Below are positions 51,927-62,500 of a DNA stretch of 64,000 nt, piece by piece. The notes under the pieces are model-generated. The model was given only the letters and a program-made list of their open reading frames with translations. It was not told the DNA's origin and did no database searches. Every line of letters starts with the position of its first letter. Within the stretch, counting starts at the first letter, position 1. Source of the DNA: Emiliania huxleyi CCMP1516. Lineage: Eukaryota > Haptophyta > Isochrysidales > Noelaerhabdaceae. The translations under genes and the position numbers were made by a program. Location of the stretch: the NCBI RefSeq assembly GCF_000372725.1, contig NW_005200600.1:856569-920568 (forward strand), given 5' to 3'.

Positions 51927-54340
51927 TCAGTACCCGAGCGCCTTGGCGAGCGCCTCGGCGGAGTCCGGCCCCTTCTCATGCACCAGCCCGCCCGCCAGGC
52001 CCTCCCTCACCGCCTGCAGCTCGGCCTTGGCCGCCTCCGCCTCCGCCTCTGCCGCGTCGACGCGCCGCCGCAGCCCGGCGATGAGCCTAAGGCAAGTAGG
52101 CAACGGGGCTGCACGGGTTGCGGTGCAGCGAGGGCGGTCACTGCTGCCTTGCCTCGACCTCCTTTCTCCAGCTGTCTCTCGGCTATCTCTCGGCTGCATC
52201 TCGGCATTCTCTCCCTCTCGTCTCCCTCTGCCTGCCCTCGAGCTCCTCCTTCTCCTCGCGCAAGTCGCCCATCCGCGTGATAGCCTGAGAGACGAGGAAG
52301 TACGAGGCAGTCGCTAGAGACGGCCCCGGCGACTGCGGGTGAAGGCGCGTCTTTAGCACTGCTGCTGCTGCTGCTGCTACTGCTACGACGACTACTGCTG
52401 CTGCTGCTGCTGCTGCTAGTGCGTGCGCCAGCGACTGCAGGTGGAGGCGCGTCTCGATCTTCTCGCGGTTCGGGTTGAGGCTCCACGTGAAGGACGCCTC
52501 CCGCGCCTGGGGGGCGAAGAGAGAGGGTCAGACTGGGGTGGGGGGGGGGAAGAGAAGGGAGAAGGCCCTGTTTATGGCCGCCCGCCGCGCCTTTTGCTCC
52601 GTCTTGGCCTGCAGGGAGAGCGCGCGCTCGATCTGCCTCACCTGAGGGTCGGCAGGGTGTTGTGTGCAGGGTGTTGTGTGGCTGATGTATGGTGAGAGGT
52701 CAGGGTGTGGTCACTTCTGCGAGTGTGTATGTGTGTGAGAGAGTGTGCGCGCGGCGCGGCGCGTGTGTGTGCGTGTGCGCGTGTGTGAGCCCCAACGGAC
52801 GCCAGCTTGCGGGAGTGCAGTCAGTGCTTACTACCACCAGCCCCACCTCGGACGTCAGCTTGCGGAGCTTCTTCTCGGCAGCCTCCATCTCGGAAGGCGC
52901 GAGCGGCGCGGGCGGCGCGGGCGGCTCCGAGTACATCGACGAGAGCGACGACGTCCTGCTCGCCGGGTGGAGGCCCGCCGCCTTGCCCAGCGCCTGAGGG
53001 AGGCCATGCCTTTGCAGTCTACTCGTTGGCTCAAGCGGACCGAGGCCCCGGCGCCCTTGTCCCCTCGCGCCTTGTCGACGTTGCTCGTGCGCGCCAGCGT
53101 GACATGGTGCCCTCCTCCTCCTCCTCCGCCTCCTCCTCCGCCGCCTCCTCCGCCTCCGCCTCCGCCTCCGCCTCCTCCGCTCTGGCGCGCGTTGGCGGAG
53201 CTCCGCACCTCCGCCGCCCACTGCCTCCAGGAGCGGTTTGAGTCGTACACCTTGAAGGCCCGCCGCTGCTCCGGCAGCGTCTGCTGCGCCTGGGGTCGGT
53301 GCGAGAGGACGACCCTTCTTCACTCATCAGTGATCACCGCGACTGCTTAATTTATCCCTTCAATGAGTCTGCTTCATGAGTCTGACTGCGCCTGGTCGGT
53401 GATGACGCGCGCCCCCATGCCGGTCGAGGACCCGCCCTCCACCTCCTCGTCCGCCTCGTCCACCTCGGTGTGGTCAAACATGAAGACCTGCGCCGACCAG
53501 AGCGAGCAGTCATCGGACAGTGCATCTCTATCGGAGGCAAGCCAGCTCGTGTCTCACCTGCGCCGTCGCGTCCAACGCCAGCTCGGCAGCGAGCTGGCTT
53601 TCGGCGGCGTCGTCGCCGGCGGCGGCGGCAGCTTCGTCGCGGCAGATCGCGACGAGGAGCTTCTTGGAGGACATGAGGAGGCCCTGATGGGTGATGATCA
53701 TCACTCAGTGTGACGCGGGCGCGAGGAGCTTTAGGACATGAGACGCGCCTTCGTGCCCTGCGCGCCCTCGGCCGGGTCCCCGTTGACAGAGACGATGCCT
53801 GCGGTGAGTCGTGCGGGGAGCAAGGTGAGGTGCGGTGGGCAAGCCCGAAGCGCAAAAGCACTAGCGCGGCGCGCACGCAGCGGGCGGGTTAGCAGCATCA
53901 GCAAGAGGCCGCGTGAGGGGGTGTGGAGGCGCGTTCGAGTGTGTGTGCGTTCGAGTGAGCTGTGTCGGGGAGGGCGCACAGTCTCCGAGCTTGAGTGTGC
54001 CCTGCGCGGGCGACTCAGTGTCGATCTCTGTGACAATGGGCGGGTCTCTGCCGGACGACGTGAGCACTAGCCCGATCGGGTGCGACTTCGAGGGCTTGTT
54101 GATCGTCAAGACCTGGCGATGGTCGGGGCAGGACGCCGCGGTTTCGGCGGGCGTCACCTCTCGAGTGCTTGTGAGTCGGGAGGAGAGCCGGGTGCGGGAG
54201 GGACGATGGCGGTGCGGGAGGAGAGCGCGCGAGGGCACCATCTCCGTTATCCTGTGCTGCACAGAATCGGCCGCAGCGGTCGGCGTGGAGGCTGCGTCGT
54301 CAAAGGCGTAGCAGGAGCCGGCGGCATTGGGCTTGCACAT
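51927..54340 (-). CDS. PDZ-domain protein with coiled-coil C-terminus
   Basis: The ATG at 54340 (MCKPNAAGSCYAFDDAAS) is followed by a PDZ domain split over two exons: LTINKPSKSHPIGLVLTSSG (carboxylate-binding loop IGLVL), PPIVTEIDTESPAQGTLKLG, then IVSVNGDPAEGAQGTKARLM. Next come HQGLLMSSKKLLVAICRDEA, QVFMFDHTEVDEADEEVEGG, a segment AFKVYDSNRSWRQWAAEVRS, and exons with coiled-coil character: EMEAAEKKLRKLTSEVGLVV, VRQIERALSLQAKTEQKARR, ITRMGDLREEKEELEGRQRE and LRRRVDAAEAEAEAAKAELQ, to the stop at 51927 (ALAKALGY). PDZ domains bind short peptide ends; a scaffolding role is likely but the partner is unknown. Around ten exons. GGA/GCT trinucleotide arrays at 53108-53180 and 52360-52415 lie in or beside exons. 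Confidence 0.6.
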
Positions 54341-54464
54341 CTCTGCGCCGCCGTTAGCCACCGGTGCCCCTCCGAACGCAGATAGCGTGGTGTTGGGCGG
54401 CGCTCAGAAGGCGTTCAGTGGCTCGCCGCCGTGCAAAAAGAATTCGCGATGCGCTTAGATACGA

Positions 54465-54660
54465 GAGAGGAATCCCTGGGACCCTGTCGTGTGGGTGAAC
54501 CCTGCCCAGCCCCCCTCCGTGTCGCGATGCGCTCCCCACTCCCGTTCCCCTGTGTCCCTGATCGTCCTTCCAAGATCCTGCTCGTGCAGGTGGGGACCTT
54601 GTCCTCGTCCTCCCATCCCTCGTTTGGTTGGTCTGTTTTCTTTCTTTCTTTCTTTACACA
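54465..54660 (+). repeat. Family A copy fused to a family E tail
   Basis: GAGAGAGGAATCCCTGGGAC, then the full family A body, then CCCATCCCTCGTTTGG leading into the family E-like tail TTGGTCTGTTTTCTTTC. A second family E copy begins at 54700 (AAAATCCCTGTGTGGTGGCG). The fusion suggests the families share a 3' module. Confidence 0.7.
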
Positions 54661-54755
54661 AAGGGTGGGCGACGGCTAGCACCACCACACTCCTCTCCTT
54701 AAAATCCCTGTGTGGTGGCGGTGTGCCGTCCTCCCATCCCTCCCTAGGTTAGGTA

Positions 54756-56128
54756 GGTAGAAAGGTGTGAAGAACAGCCAGGCTCGGACTGGACACCAAC
54801 GCGGATGGGTGGACGCTAGACAGATGATGACGGCACGCACGAGCGACACACAGACACAAACAGGCTCACAAGACACACAGCCAGCTGGCTGCCACACATC
54901 CTGAGTTGGCGTACACATAACTCAAGGCCACATCCTCCCTGTCGCCCCCCCCCAGCACTCCACGGTGCCAAGAGTACAAACAAGGGCACAACGACACAAC
55001 AGACGACAGGAAGTAACATGCGAGGCTAGAGCAGGCTTGCTCCACCTCTAGCAATCTCGCCGCCCGGCGAGGCACGGACGAGATCGTGTGTGGGGTCTAG
55101 TGAGGTGTCTATGGACGCCCTCCTCAGAGGCTAGCTGCCTGCGGCTAGCCCTATCTCGCACTCACGGGTGATGACAATTCATTGTATGAGTGTATGCGAG
55201 CAGAGGCGCGTGTGCGAATTCTAGGCCGCACGTCGTGGCACTATGACGGAGGTAGACGTGCGGCCTCAGCGCGCCCGCCGCAGGCTCGGCAGTGCGCGCG
55301 TGTTAGCGAGAAAGTTGCGGGTAGAGCCATGCCCGACTTTTCGAAGACGAGCCCCACGCCACGGATGCCAGCCGTGTGCCTTCGCGGGAGTCGTCTCTCG
55401 AGCCGCGTCCCGTCGGCACTGTCCCTGAGTGCGTCCCGCCTTGGCGGCACACACTCTCGACGAGGACAGTCCTGCCTACGGGAACGTGTCGCGCGCCGGC
55501 GACGGTTGCGGCGTGGTCGTTGTGTACGAAGCGAAGATGGCACGACCACCGCCCTGCATCGCAGACCGGGCAAGGAGGGGCCTGCTCCCGTTCCGCGAGG
55601 AACAGGAGGTCTCCCCCCCTCCCCCGGCCTGAGCAGCTACGGGTGGAAGGCAGCCCCTTGAGTCGAGGGCGGCGCGACCATTGCCCTGCCTCAAAGGCCG
55701 GAGACCTGATCAGAGCAGATGTTCGCGCCGCCCCGCTCCGCGCCGCCCGCCGCCGCGCCGCGCCGCCGCCCGATGCTTATTAATTCATTATTAATTAATT
55801 AATAAGTAATTATACCACCCGCCGCCGCGCCGCCCCGCCCTGCGTCGCCCGCTGCCTCGCCGCGCCGCCGCCTCGCGCCGCCCGCCGCCGCGCCGCGCCG
55901 CCGCCCGATGATTAATAATTAATAATTATTACCCGATCATTAATGTGTGTGTGTTTGTGTGTGTGTGTGTTTGTTTGCGCGATGGCAGGGAAGGGCAGGG
56001 CAGCCGCGAGCCGCAAGTGGCGTCGGCGACGCGGCGAGGACACGATGGTGACGCCCACAGCGCAGCGTGCGCGGCAGCAGCGCCGCCGGCGGTCCCACGG
56101 ACGCCGCATCAGCGGCGCTCTGAGTGAG
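54756..56128. other. Intergenic, no gene supported; two AT-only islands
   Basis: This stretch includes two AT-rich islands, 55768-55815 (TTATTAATTCATTATTAATT and on) and 55908-55943, each preceded by the same GCCGCGCCGCGCCGCCGCCC phrase. Open frames lack known domains. The GTGTGTGT tract is at 55944-55970. Confidence 0.4.
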
Positions 56129-56641
56129 TCAGGCTGCGCTGCACAGCCTACTGAGCACGCTCCCGACGAGCAGCGCGCCACGCGGGCCCGCCGCGGGCGA
56201 CGCGGGCGGCGAGCCGACGCGTGTGTCGTAGGCGTAGGCAGTGCTGGCGAAGCGAGGCCCGGTCGGCGCCGGCCCCTCTGGAGACGGTTGCAGCAGGAGA
56301 AGCGAGGTAGAAGACACTCTTGGAAGGGTGGGGAGCAGCCTGCCGTCGAGCGGCGCGCCGCGCAAGCCCGCTGCCGGCGACCCGATCGGAGAGCTCATAG
56401 TCATGGTACAACTCAGCGCGCCGTCGCGCCCTAGACGGCCCGCCCTGGCCCTGCGGACCCTCCCACACAGCTTGGCGAGGCTGTACAGAATGCCCAGAGC
56501 ATACTGAGCAGGCTGCCGTCGAGCGACGAGCCATGCTGGCTCGTCGCGGGCTGCGAGCTCGAAGAGACCCGCGCAGAGCGTCGCCGAGCCATGCGTGCCC
56601 GCCCGCTCGCCCGCGGCCGCAGGCGTGTGGAAGCCAACCAT
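56129..56641 (-). CDS. Uncharacterised ORF (weak)
   Basis: A 170-residue frame from ATG 56641 (MVGFHTPAAAGERAGTHGSA). It has two loosely related parts, SPIGSPAAGLRGAPLDGRLL and VGSPPASPAAGPRGALLVGS, and a moderately hydrophobic centre (YALGILYSLAKLCGRV). No homology is recognised. Similar-length frames run on the opposite strand, so it could be spurious. Confidence 0.2.
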   Translation of the reverse strand: MVGFHTPAAAGERAGTHGSATLCAGLFELAARDEPAWLVARRQPAQYALGILYSLAKLCGRVRRARAGRLGRDGALSCTMTMSSPIGSPAAGLRGAPLDGRLLPTLPRVSSTSLLLLQPSPEGPAPTGPRFASTAYAYDTRVGSPPASPAAGPRGALLVGSVLSRLCSAA

Positions 56642-57236
56642 CCTGGCGTCTATGGCAAGCGCTCACATGCCAAAAGGCACCTCGCAGCGCGCGAGACGTG
56701 ACCAAAGCGGCACGTCTCGGCGCCGCGAGAGCAGCCGGTCGACGTCGGCACCAAGCGCGCGGCCGCCTGGCGCCTCCGAACCGACAGGGGCGCCGCGGCA
56801 GTAGAGAGCACTCCACCGCCATACCGTTTTTATGGCGGGGTCTTCCTTGGTTGCTGCGCTTTCTTTCTTTCTTTCTTTACACTGGGCACGAGACTGGGAA
56901 AAGAGTTTTGTCACCCCTGTGGCACTTGTTCCCTTGGAGTGCTCCAAGTGCCTTGGCGGACGGGAAAACACAACGCGGGAAGAGTCGGGCTGGTCGGCTG
57001 GTAGGAGCTAGGAGTCGGGGGAGAGAGCGTAGGGGCTGCTGTGAACCTGTGTGCTGATGAGACCTGAGTCACAGAGCGGAGCAGGAGCGGAGTGGCATAT
57101 CACCAGGAGCGCGTCCCCCCAGCTCCCAGGCTAGCACAAAAAAGAGGGAGCTACCGGTACACACGTCTTATCCTCGAATCCTCGTCGCACGCCGTCGATG
57201 CTGATCGCTGGGTGCAGCGGCAAAGCAGCACGCAGC
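56642..57236. other. Intergenic, family E tail only
   Basis: GGGTCTTCCTTGGTTGCTGC followed by a TTTC array lies at 56838-56879, matching the end of family E. Nothing else is recognised. Confidence 0.4.
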
Positions 57237-58666
57237 TCACACCAACTCCATATACCCGTCCTTCTGCGGTCTGGCCCCAGTGGCCGCGGGCGAGAAGCCG
57301 GGGCCGTTGAGGGAGTTCCTCGCGCGGACGCAGTTGTCGCACACCCGCTTCGGGGTCGGCGACCCCGGCACGGGACGGCGGCCGGTCGAGCAGCTGTCGC
57401 ACACGACCTGGCCGCAGCTGCGGCAGTGGTGCCGCCGCCGCAGCAGCGTGAACGGCTTCGAGCACAGCCGGCAGGACGGCTGCGAAGCGTCGGGCTGCCA
57501 GAGGACGCCATACTTGGCGGCCGCCCGCGCGGCGCGCGTCGCCGGCCGCTCCCCCGCCGCGAGGGCGCGCGCCTGAAAGGTTCGCGGAAGTTTCACAGTG
57601 CAGCGGTATCTCGGCTCTGCTGTCTATGCTGTATCTCGCGCCTGGTGGCGGTGCAGCAGCGCGCGGTCGGGGAAGAAGGCCGGGTGGAGCGGGTGGCCTG
57701 TTCACAGCTGCATGCGTGAAGAGACGCCGTCCACACCTCGGGGAGGAGGGCCGGGTGGAGCGGGTGGCCCGGCCGGATGACAGAAGTGATGAGGGCGTCG
57801 GCAGCGTCTCTCCGCCTGTCCGTCTCCTCCTTGGCCGCGCGCGGGTTAGCTCGCAAGTAGCCCTCGGCAGTGAGCAGGGCACCGTCGAGCCTCGCCAGGT
57901 CGGAGGCGGACAGCTCGGAGCGGACGCGGCGCGAGCGGAGGATCGGCCGGAGCCGGCCGACGAAGGCGGAGAGACCGTCGAGGTCGAGCAGCCTGCAGGC
58001 GCCTCGTCGGTCGTACCTGCGGGAAGGGTCCGAGAAGGGTCCGAGACAGCTGTCTTGACGCAGCACGCTCCTCGCCGCGTCGTACCCGGTGGGCGAGCGC
58101 GCGGTGAGCAGCTCGCGCGCGGGCGGCAAGCAGAGCACCGCCCACGGGAGGGCGAGCAGGCCTAGGAAGTGTCTAGGAAGTGTCTAGGAAGTGTCTAGCA
58201 GAGCGTAGCCCACGGGAGGGCGAGCAGGCCTAGGAAGTGTCTAGGAAGTGTCTAGGAAGTGTCTAGCAGAGCGTAGCCCACGGGAGGGCGAGCAGGCCGA
58301 GCAGTTGCCGGGCGAGGAAGAGGGTGAGCTCTGCGCGCCAGCCGCGGCTGTCACTCGCAGAGTCGCCGGCTGGCGTCGCAAAGATCACGACCAAGCACGC
58401 GGAGGCCGCCCCGCACACGCAGAGCAGCACGAGGGCGTCGTACAGCAGCAGCAGCCGCAGCCGCGCCGCGGGCGCGTCGGGAGTGATGAAAGATCGCGAC
58501 TGGCGACGGCTGCGGGCGGCGGCGTACTCCCCGTCCGCCTCATAGCCCGCCCCCGCGCCGCCGCCCGCCGCGCGCATCGACACCTCGGTGCCCTCGCAGC
58601 CGGGCGCAAAGAGGCGGCGAGACGGGCGCGAGGGGGGGGCGCTGCCGCCACGGCACCAGCAAGCAG

Positions 58667-58703
<37 letters not shown>

Positions 58704-60357
58704 TGAACGCATCGGCGACGGACGGACCTCCGACAGAGTCTCCGAATCGCGGGGCGAGGCCGGCCTACAAGAGGCGGCTGTAGGCTCGTGGATGGCTCCT
58801 GCAGGGCATCCGAGTCGGGAGGGGAAAGGCGCGGGCCCGCTCGCGCTGTGCGTGGGACTCGTCGCGGCGGACGGGAGCTGCAAGCCTGCAGGAGAGTTCC
58901 GAGAAGGTTCACGGAAGGGGAGAAGTCACAAAGCCGTCGCACGACGCGGTCGAGCCTCCGCCGGGCCCGACAGCGGCAGAGATGGAAGCGGAGCCAGTGG
59001 GGCTGACTCCTCTCGCCGACGGCGGGGCCGTGCCCGCAGCGATCACGCCTGGCGAGCGGGGACCAGTCCGTCAGAGAGACTCGTGTCAAACCAGCCGCAC
59101 GCAGCAAGCACGCCTCCTCGCAAGCCGCAGAGCACCGCCCCCCTCGCCGGCGTGCCAGCGACGAACCCGCCGCCGCTGCCACCGCTGCCAACTCCGCCGC
59201 CGCCACCGCAACGGCCGACGGCACTGCCGCCAACACTGCCGCCGTCGCCTCCGTCGCCACCACTGACCTCGCCTCCGCCGCCATCCTCGCCTTCGCCGCA
59301 GCCTCCGTCGTCGTCGCCGCTGCCAAGCTCGCCGCCGCCGCCGCCGCCGCTCCGCCCGGTCCAAAAGTCTGGGGTGAGGAGGAAGCCGAGCACGCGACCT
59401 GAGACCTCGGCCAAACCTCGGGTCATCTCGGGCAATCTCGGCTGATCTCGGTTCAGGGAGGTTAGCGACCGAGCGGGGAGAGGGGGGTCAGCGCGGCTGC
59501 CGCCGGCAGCAGCCGCAGAGCCGCGAGCCAGGCGAGGGCCTGGCAAGTGGCGAGGGAAAGCAACGCCGCCGTCTGGCTGCCGACACCGAGCAACGCGTCG
59601 GCGGGCCGGTCTCGCAGCACCGCGGCGAGGTAGGCGGGAGGCAGGGTGAGGAGGAGCTCGAGTGCTGCCATGCCGCACTGCGAGCCCTTCAGCGCCGCGA
59701 CGAACATCGTGAGCTGGAAGGCGTCCGCCTGACGAGCAACTAGCTCTGATCAGCAGCGGTCGACCATCGGAGCATCACGAGCTGGGAAGGCGAGTGTGCG
59801 TCGGCGGCGAGCGAGGCGAGGAGTGAGGCGAGCAGCGCTGCCCGAAGGAGCGGCGTGCACGGCCACGCCAGCGCTACTGCGAGCAGCAGCCAGCTCGGCG
59901 ACGTCAGGCACGCCCACGCGCTCTTGTCGTACGGAGCATAGTGGTAGAGCAGAGCAGCGCGCGCGGCCCGGAGGCCGTCTCCGACCGCCGCCGCACACGC
60001 GCCGGCCGAGCGAGGCAGCTTCGGCGCGCTGCAGCTCGCGCCGAGGCAGTCGCCATGGCACACCTCAAACCCAGTCGCGTCCTCGCGGACCGCTGCAGCC
60101 TCCGACAGCACCGGCGACCGGTTGGAGGGCGCGGGCGGCGCGGCGCCCGGATGGAGGATCTCGCGGGTGCTGTTTGCCCACGCCGCGTCCACCACCCTGT
60201 GCAGCGCCTCGCGCACGGGTCCAGGCGTGCAGGGATCCGGCAGCAGCTGCGGCTTCACCTGCTCGTCGTACACGGCAGCACGGCAGCACGATGCGACCTG
60301 CGACTTGAGCAGGCTGCCAAGCTGTGTCGCGGCCGTCTTGCTGGTTACCTCCGACAT
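57237..60357 (-). CDS. Multi-pass membrane protein with C-terminal FYVE zinc finger
   Basis: From ATG 60357 (MSEVTSKTAATQLGSLLKSQ) the protein has a long N-terminal region with paired cysteines (CHGDCLGASC), then LLYHYAPYDKSAWACLTSPS and membrane segments (WLLLAVALAWPCTPLLRAAL, AALELLLTLPPAYLAAVL, AALLSLATCQALAWLAALRL, LLLLYDALVLLCVCGAASAC, LFLARQLLGLLALPWA). Cytosolic exons follow (LDLDGLSAFVGRLRPILRSR, LDGALLTAEGYLRANPRAAK). The last exon (57237-57590) is a FYVE finger: WQPDASQPSCRLCSKPFTLL, RRRHHCRSCGQVVCDSCSTG and KRVCDNC, eight zinc ligands with the RHHCR phosphoinositide motif. FYVE domains bind PI3P on endosomes. Comparable membrane-FYVE proteins occur in stramenopiles. Two introns have direct repeats. 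Exons between 58300 and 59460 are uncertain. Confidence 0.7.
57698..57768 (-). other. 71-nt GC-AG intron flanked by a 31-bp direct repeat
   Basis: The intron and the next exon both begin GCCACCCGCTCCACCCGGCC and continue for about 31 bases with two differences. Splicing yields SVIRPGHPLHP|AFFPDRALLHRH. Confidence 0.75.
58139..58299 (-). repeat. 136-nt GC-AG intron made of two 68-bp units
   Basis: Three copies of GCCTGCTCGCCCTCCCGTGG (coding strand) are spaced exactly 68 bases apart. Between them are three AGACACTTCCT units ending CCTAG. The intron 58162-58297 goes from CTCG|GCCTGC to CCTAG|GCCTGC; splicing gives LLGLLALPWA|VLCLPPARELL. Confidence 0.75.
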
Positions 60358-60828
60358 CGCACCGCAGCGGACCGCAGTCAGTCCGCAGTGGACCGCAGTC
60401 AGTCGGTCGCAGCGGACCGCAGCAGTCCGTCGCAGCTGGCCTGATGTAAGGAATTTTTTTTCGCTTTACTGCTACCCTTCATGCCACCTCGCGGTCGTCC
60501 GCCACTTCTCGTCACTCTCCTGCAGCGTCGCCACCACCACCCCGCTCTCTCCTCACATCGCTCTCCTCGGCCCCGTTTTGTGACGGCGCCGGCGCTATTC
60601 CCAGTCGCGGCTTCTCTCGCCTCTCGGCGCGAAGTTCGATAGCGGCGACATAATTCTTTCCGTAACGTCCGCCTTGCGCCGCCCGCTTCTCCTTGTGCCT
60701 TGTCAGCTTCCTGCCAGCAGACGATGGCGGTGCGCTCCGAGCTCCCGCCTCCTGCCGCGCTCCCAGCTCCCGCCTCCTGCCGCACACACACGCCCTCCTC
60801 TCCCTCCGTCTCTCTCTGACCCGGCGCG
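60358..60828. other. Divergent intergenic region with ACCGCAGTCAGTC repeats
   Basis: Short repeats of GCGGACCGCAGTCAGTC-type lie at 60364-60438, directly upstream of the membrane-FYVE start. This is likely promoter or 5' untranslated sequence for that gene and for the EF-hand gene on the other strand. Confidence 0.4.
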
Positions 60829-61485
60829 GCCGGCGCTCTCCAGGACAGCTCTCGCTCCACAAACAACGGGTCGCCTGCGCTGGTCCACCTGTACGCGCCG
60901 GCCAACGATGCCATCCTGAAGAAGGTGAGTCACATGTTCGAGAAGATGGACGCTGATCAGAACAAGAAGATCACGAGAGGGTGCGCAGCGGCCCTGCTCC
61001 TTGCGGCCGCGGAGATCGCCCTTGCTGCTCCCGCCAAGCACGACTCACCTCCGCTCCCTCCTCTCGCCTCCGCCTCCCAGTGAGGCGCTCAACCACTTCA
61101 AGGCCTTCAACAAGGTCAACACGAACGCCATGTTCAACGAGATTGACCTCAACAACGACTCTGAGATCACCATCGACGAGTGGAAGGGCTTCTGGGAGAA
61201 CCTGCTGCAGACCGGCATCTACAAGCCCGAGGCGCGCCATCCTCCCCGCCGCCCGCCGCCCGCCGCCCGCCAGCCCGACCGCTGCGGCTGCCCGCAGTCG
61301 CCGCCGCCTAATCGCCACCTGCCGCCTCCCTGCCGCCTCCCTGCCGCCGCCCATGCTGCCGCCCCTCCCTCCTTTCACCGCCGTCGCCCCTCCGCTCCCT
61401 CTCCCCGCAGGAGATCGAGTCCGAGCTCGAGACCCTGCTCCGCGGCGAGGCGTGGGTCGACTGGAACGACAACAGGCACACGTGA
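60829..61485 (+). CDS. EF-hand calcium-binding protein, start uncertain
   Basis: Exons at about 60829-60980, 61081-61231 and 61411-61485. They give HLYAPANDAILKKVSHMFEK, MDADQNKKITRGEALNHFKA (EF-hand 1), FNKVNTNAMFNEIDLNNDSE and ITIDEWKGFWENLLQTGIYK (EF-hand 2, loop DLNNDSEITIDE), then EIESELETLLRGEAWVDWND ending NRHT. The final GEAWVDWNDNR segment recurs in small EF-hand proteins of haptophytes and dinoflagellates. Loop 1 (DADQNKKITRGE) has lysine where the sixth-position glycine is usual. The second intron uses a GC donor (CCCGAG|GCGCGC). The first exon start is unresolved; the internal ATG in SHMFEK (at 60932) is a fallback. Confidence 0.7.
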
Positions 61486-62030
61486 CGAGAGCTCGGGAGC
61501 TGCGCGTCTGCGCGCGTGCGCGAGCCTTCAGCTCCGCCGTAGGCCGCGTGTCGAATGCATGTGCTCAGAGACATTGGTAGTCAGTCCTGATCCTCCTCCA
61601 TCGGCATAGGAGAGAGAACCCATCACGCATCAGCAGTCCCCCCCCCCGGCCACATTTCTTGTCCTTTCAATTATTATTTATTGGAGTTTTGGTGTTTGAT
61701 TCCGCATTCAGGTGTTTCCAGAGGTGTTTGTGCGTGCCGCCGTCCCCAGCACACATTTTCCCCACATATATGATCATCACATATACCAGAGAAGCAACGG
61801 CGCGGACACACATGACAATTTGTACTCTGGAAAAGCGCGACTCGGGGAAGCCAGCGCGACAGGGCGCGGCGCGCGGGGGCGGCCTTCCGGCGTCTCGGAG
61901 TCCCCGAGGGACTTTGGGTGCATGCACCATCGAAGCATCGGATGTTGCATGTGCATATGCATGCATCACCTCCCACCATCCACCAGTCCCGAACCGCGCT
62001 CGTACTATGCCCCCTCTGCAAGCGGAGAGT
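61486..62030. other. Intergenic, no gene seen
   Basis: Three-prime flanks of converging genes. A C-run lies at 61639-61648. ATGTTGCATGTGCATATGCATG at about 61942-61963 resembles a phrase at 5970-5995, but no gene is evident. Confidence 0.4.
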
Positions 62031-62500
62031 TCACTCGGAGTACCCAGGCCCGACTCCGATGGGCGTCGAGCAGATGAACACCTTGCGGCCCGCTGTTATC
62101 ATGGGCAGCGCCAGGCAGGTGACGGCAGCGTCGTAGGCGGCTGCCGAGCTGCAGAAGTACCACTCACGGCTCTGATCCGGCACAAACTGCTTCGGAATCC
62201 AGATGCACTCCATCCCGAGGTCGCCGGTCGTCAAGCCCATGTTGACCCAAGCCGCTTCGGCCCACAGGATGTCCGCAGGCGCCGCCGACCACTGCACCAT
62301 CATGGACGGAGCTGACGCGCGCGACGCCCGGAGCCTGCGGCGGGAGAGGGGCGGCGGCGGCGGTGGTGAGGTGGGAGGCGAGTGGATCTGAGTTGTAAGG
62401 CGTGGCGAGTGTCGGCGCACGGCTTGACTGGCGACTTCCATGCTGCGCACGGCACGAAGGAGGCCACGAAGGAGAGTAGGACCATTGTTATGGCGTGCAT
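62031..62500 (-). CDS. Small secreted or plastid-targeted protein, unknown
   Basis: The ATG at 62500 gives MHAITMVLLSFVASFVPCAA, a clear signal peptide, followed by WKSPVKP. A GT-AG intron from KP|GTGCGCC to the acceptor before GCTCCGGGC joins LRASRASAPSMMVQWSAAPA, a transit-peptide-like stretch, then DILWAEAAWVNMGLTTGDLG, MECIWIPKQFVPDQSREWYF and CSSAAAYDAAVTCLALPMIT, ending GVGPGYSE at 62031. The product would be about 125 residues. The signal-plus-transit form suits a secondary plastid. I do not recognise the mature domain. Confidence 0.45.

Noticed and set aside
51393..52280. A 295-residue plus-strand open frame
   Set aside because: Low-information composition, no family signature, and it overlaps the antisense of better-supported PDZ/coiled-coil exons.
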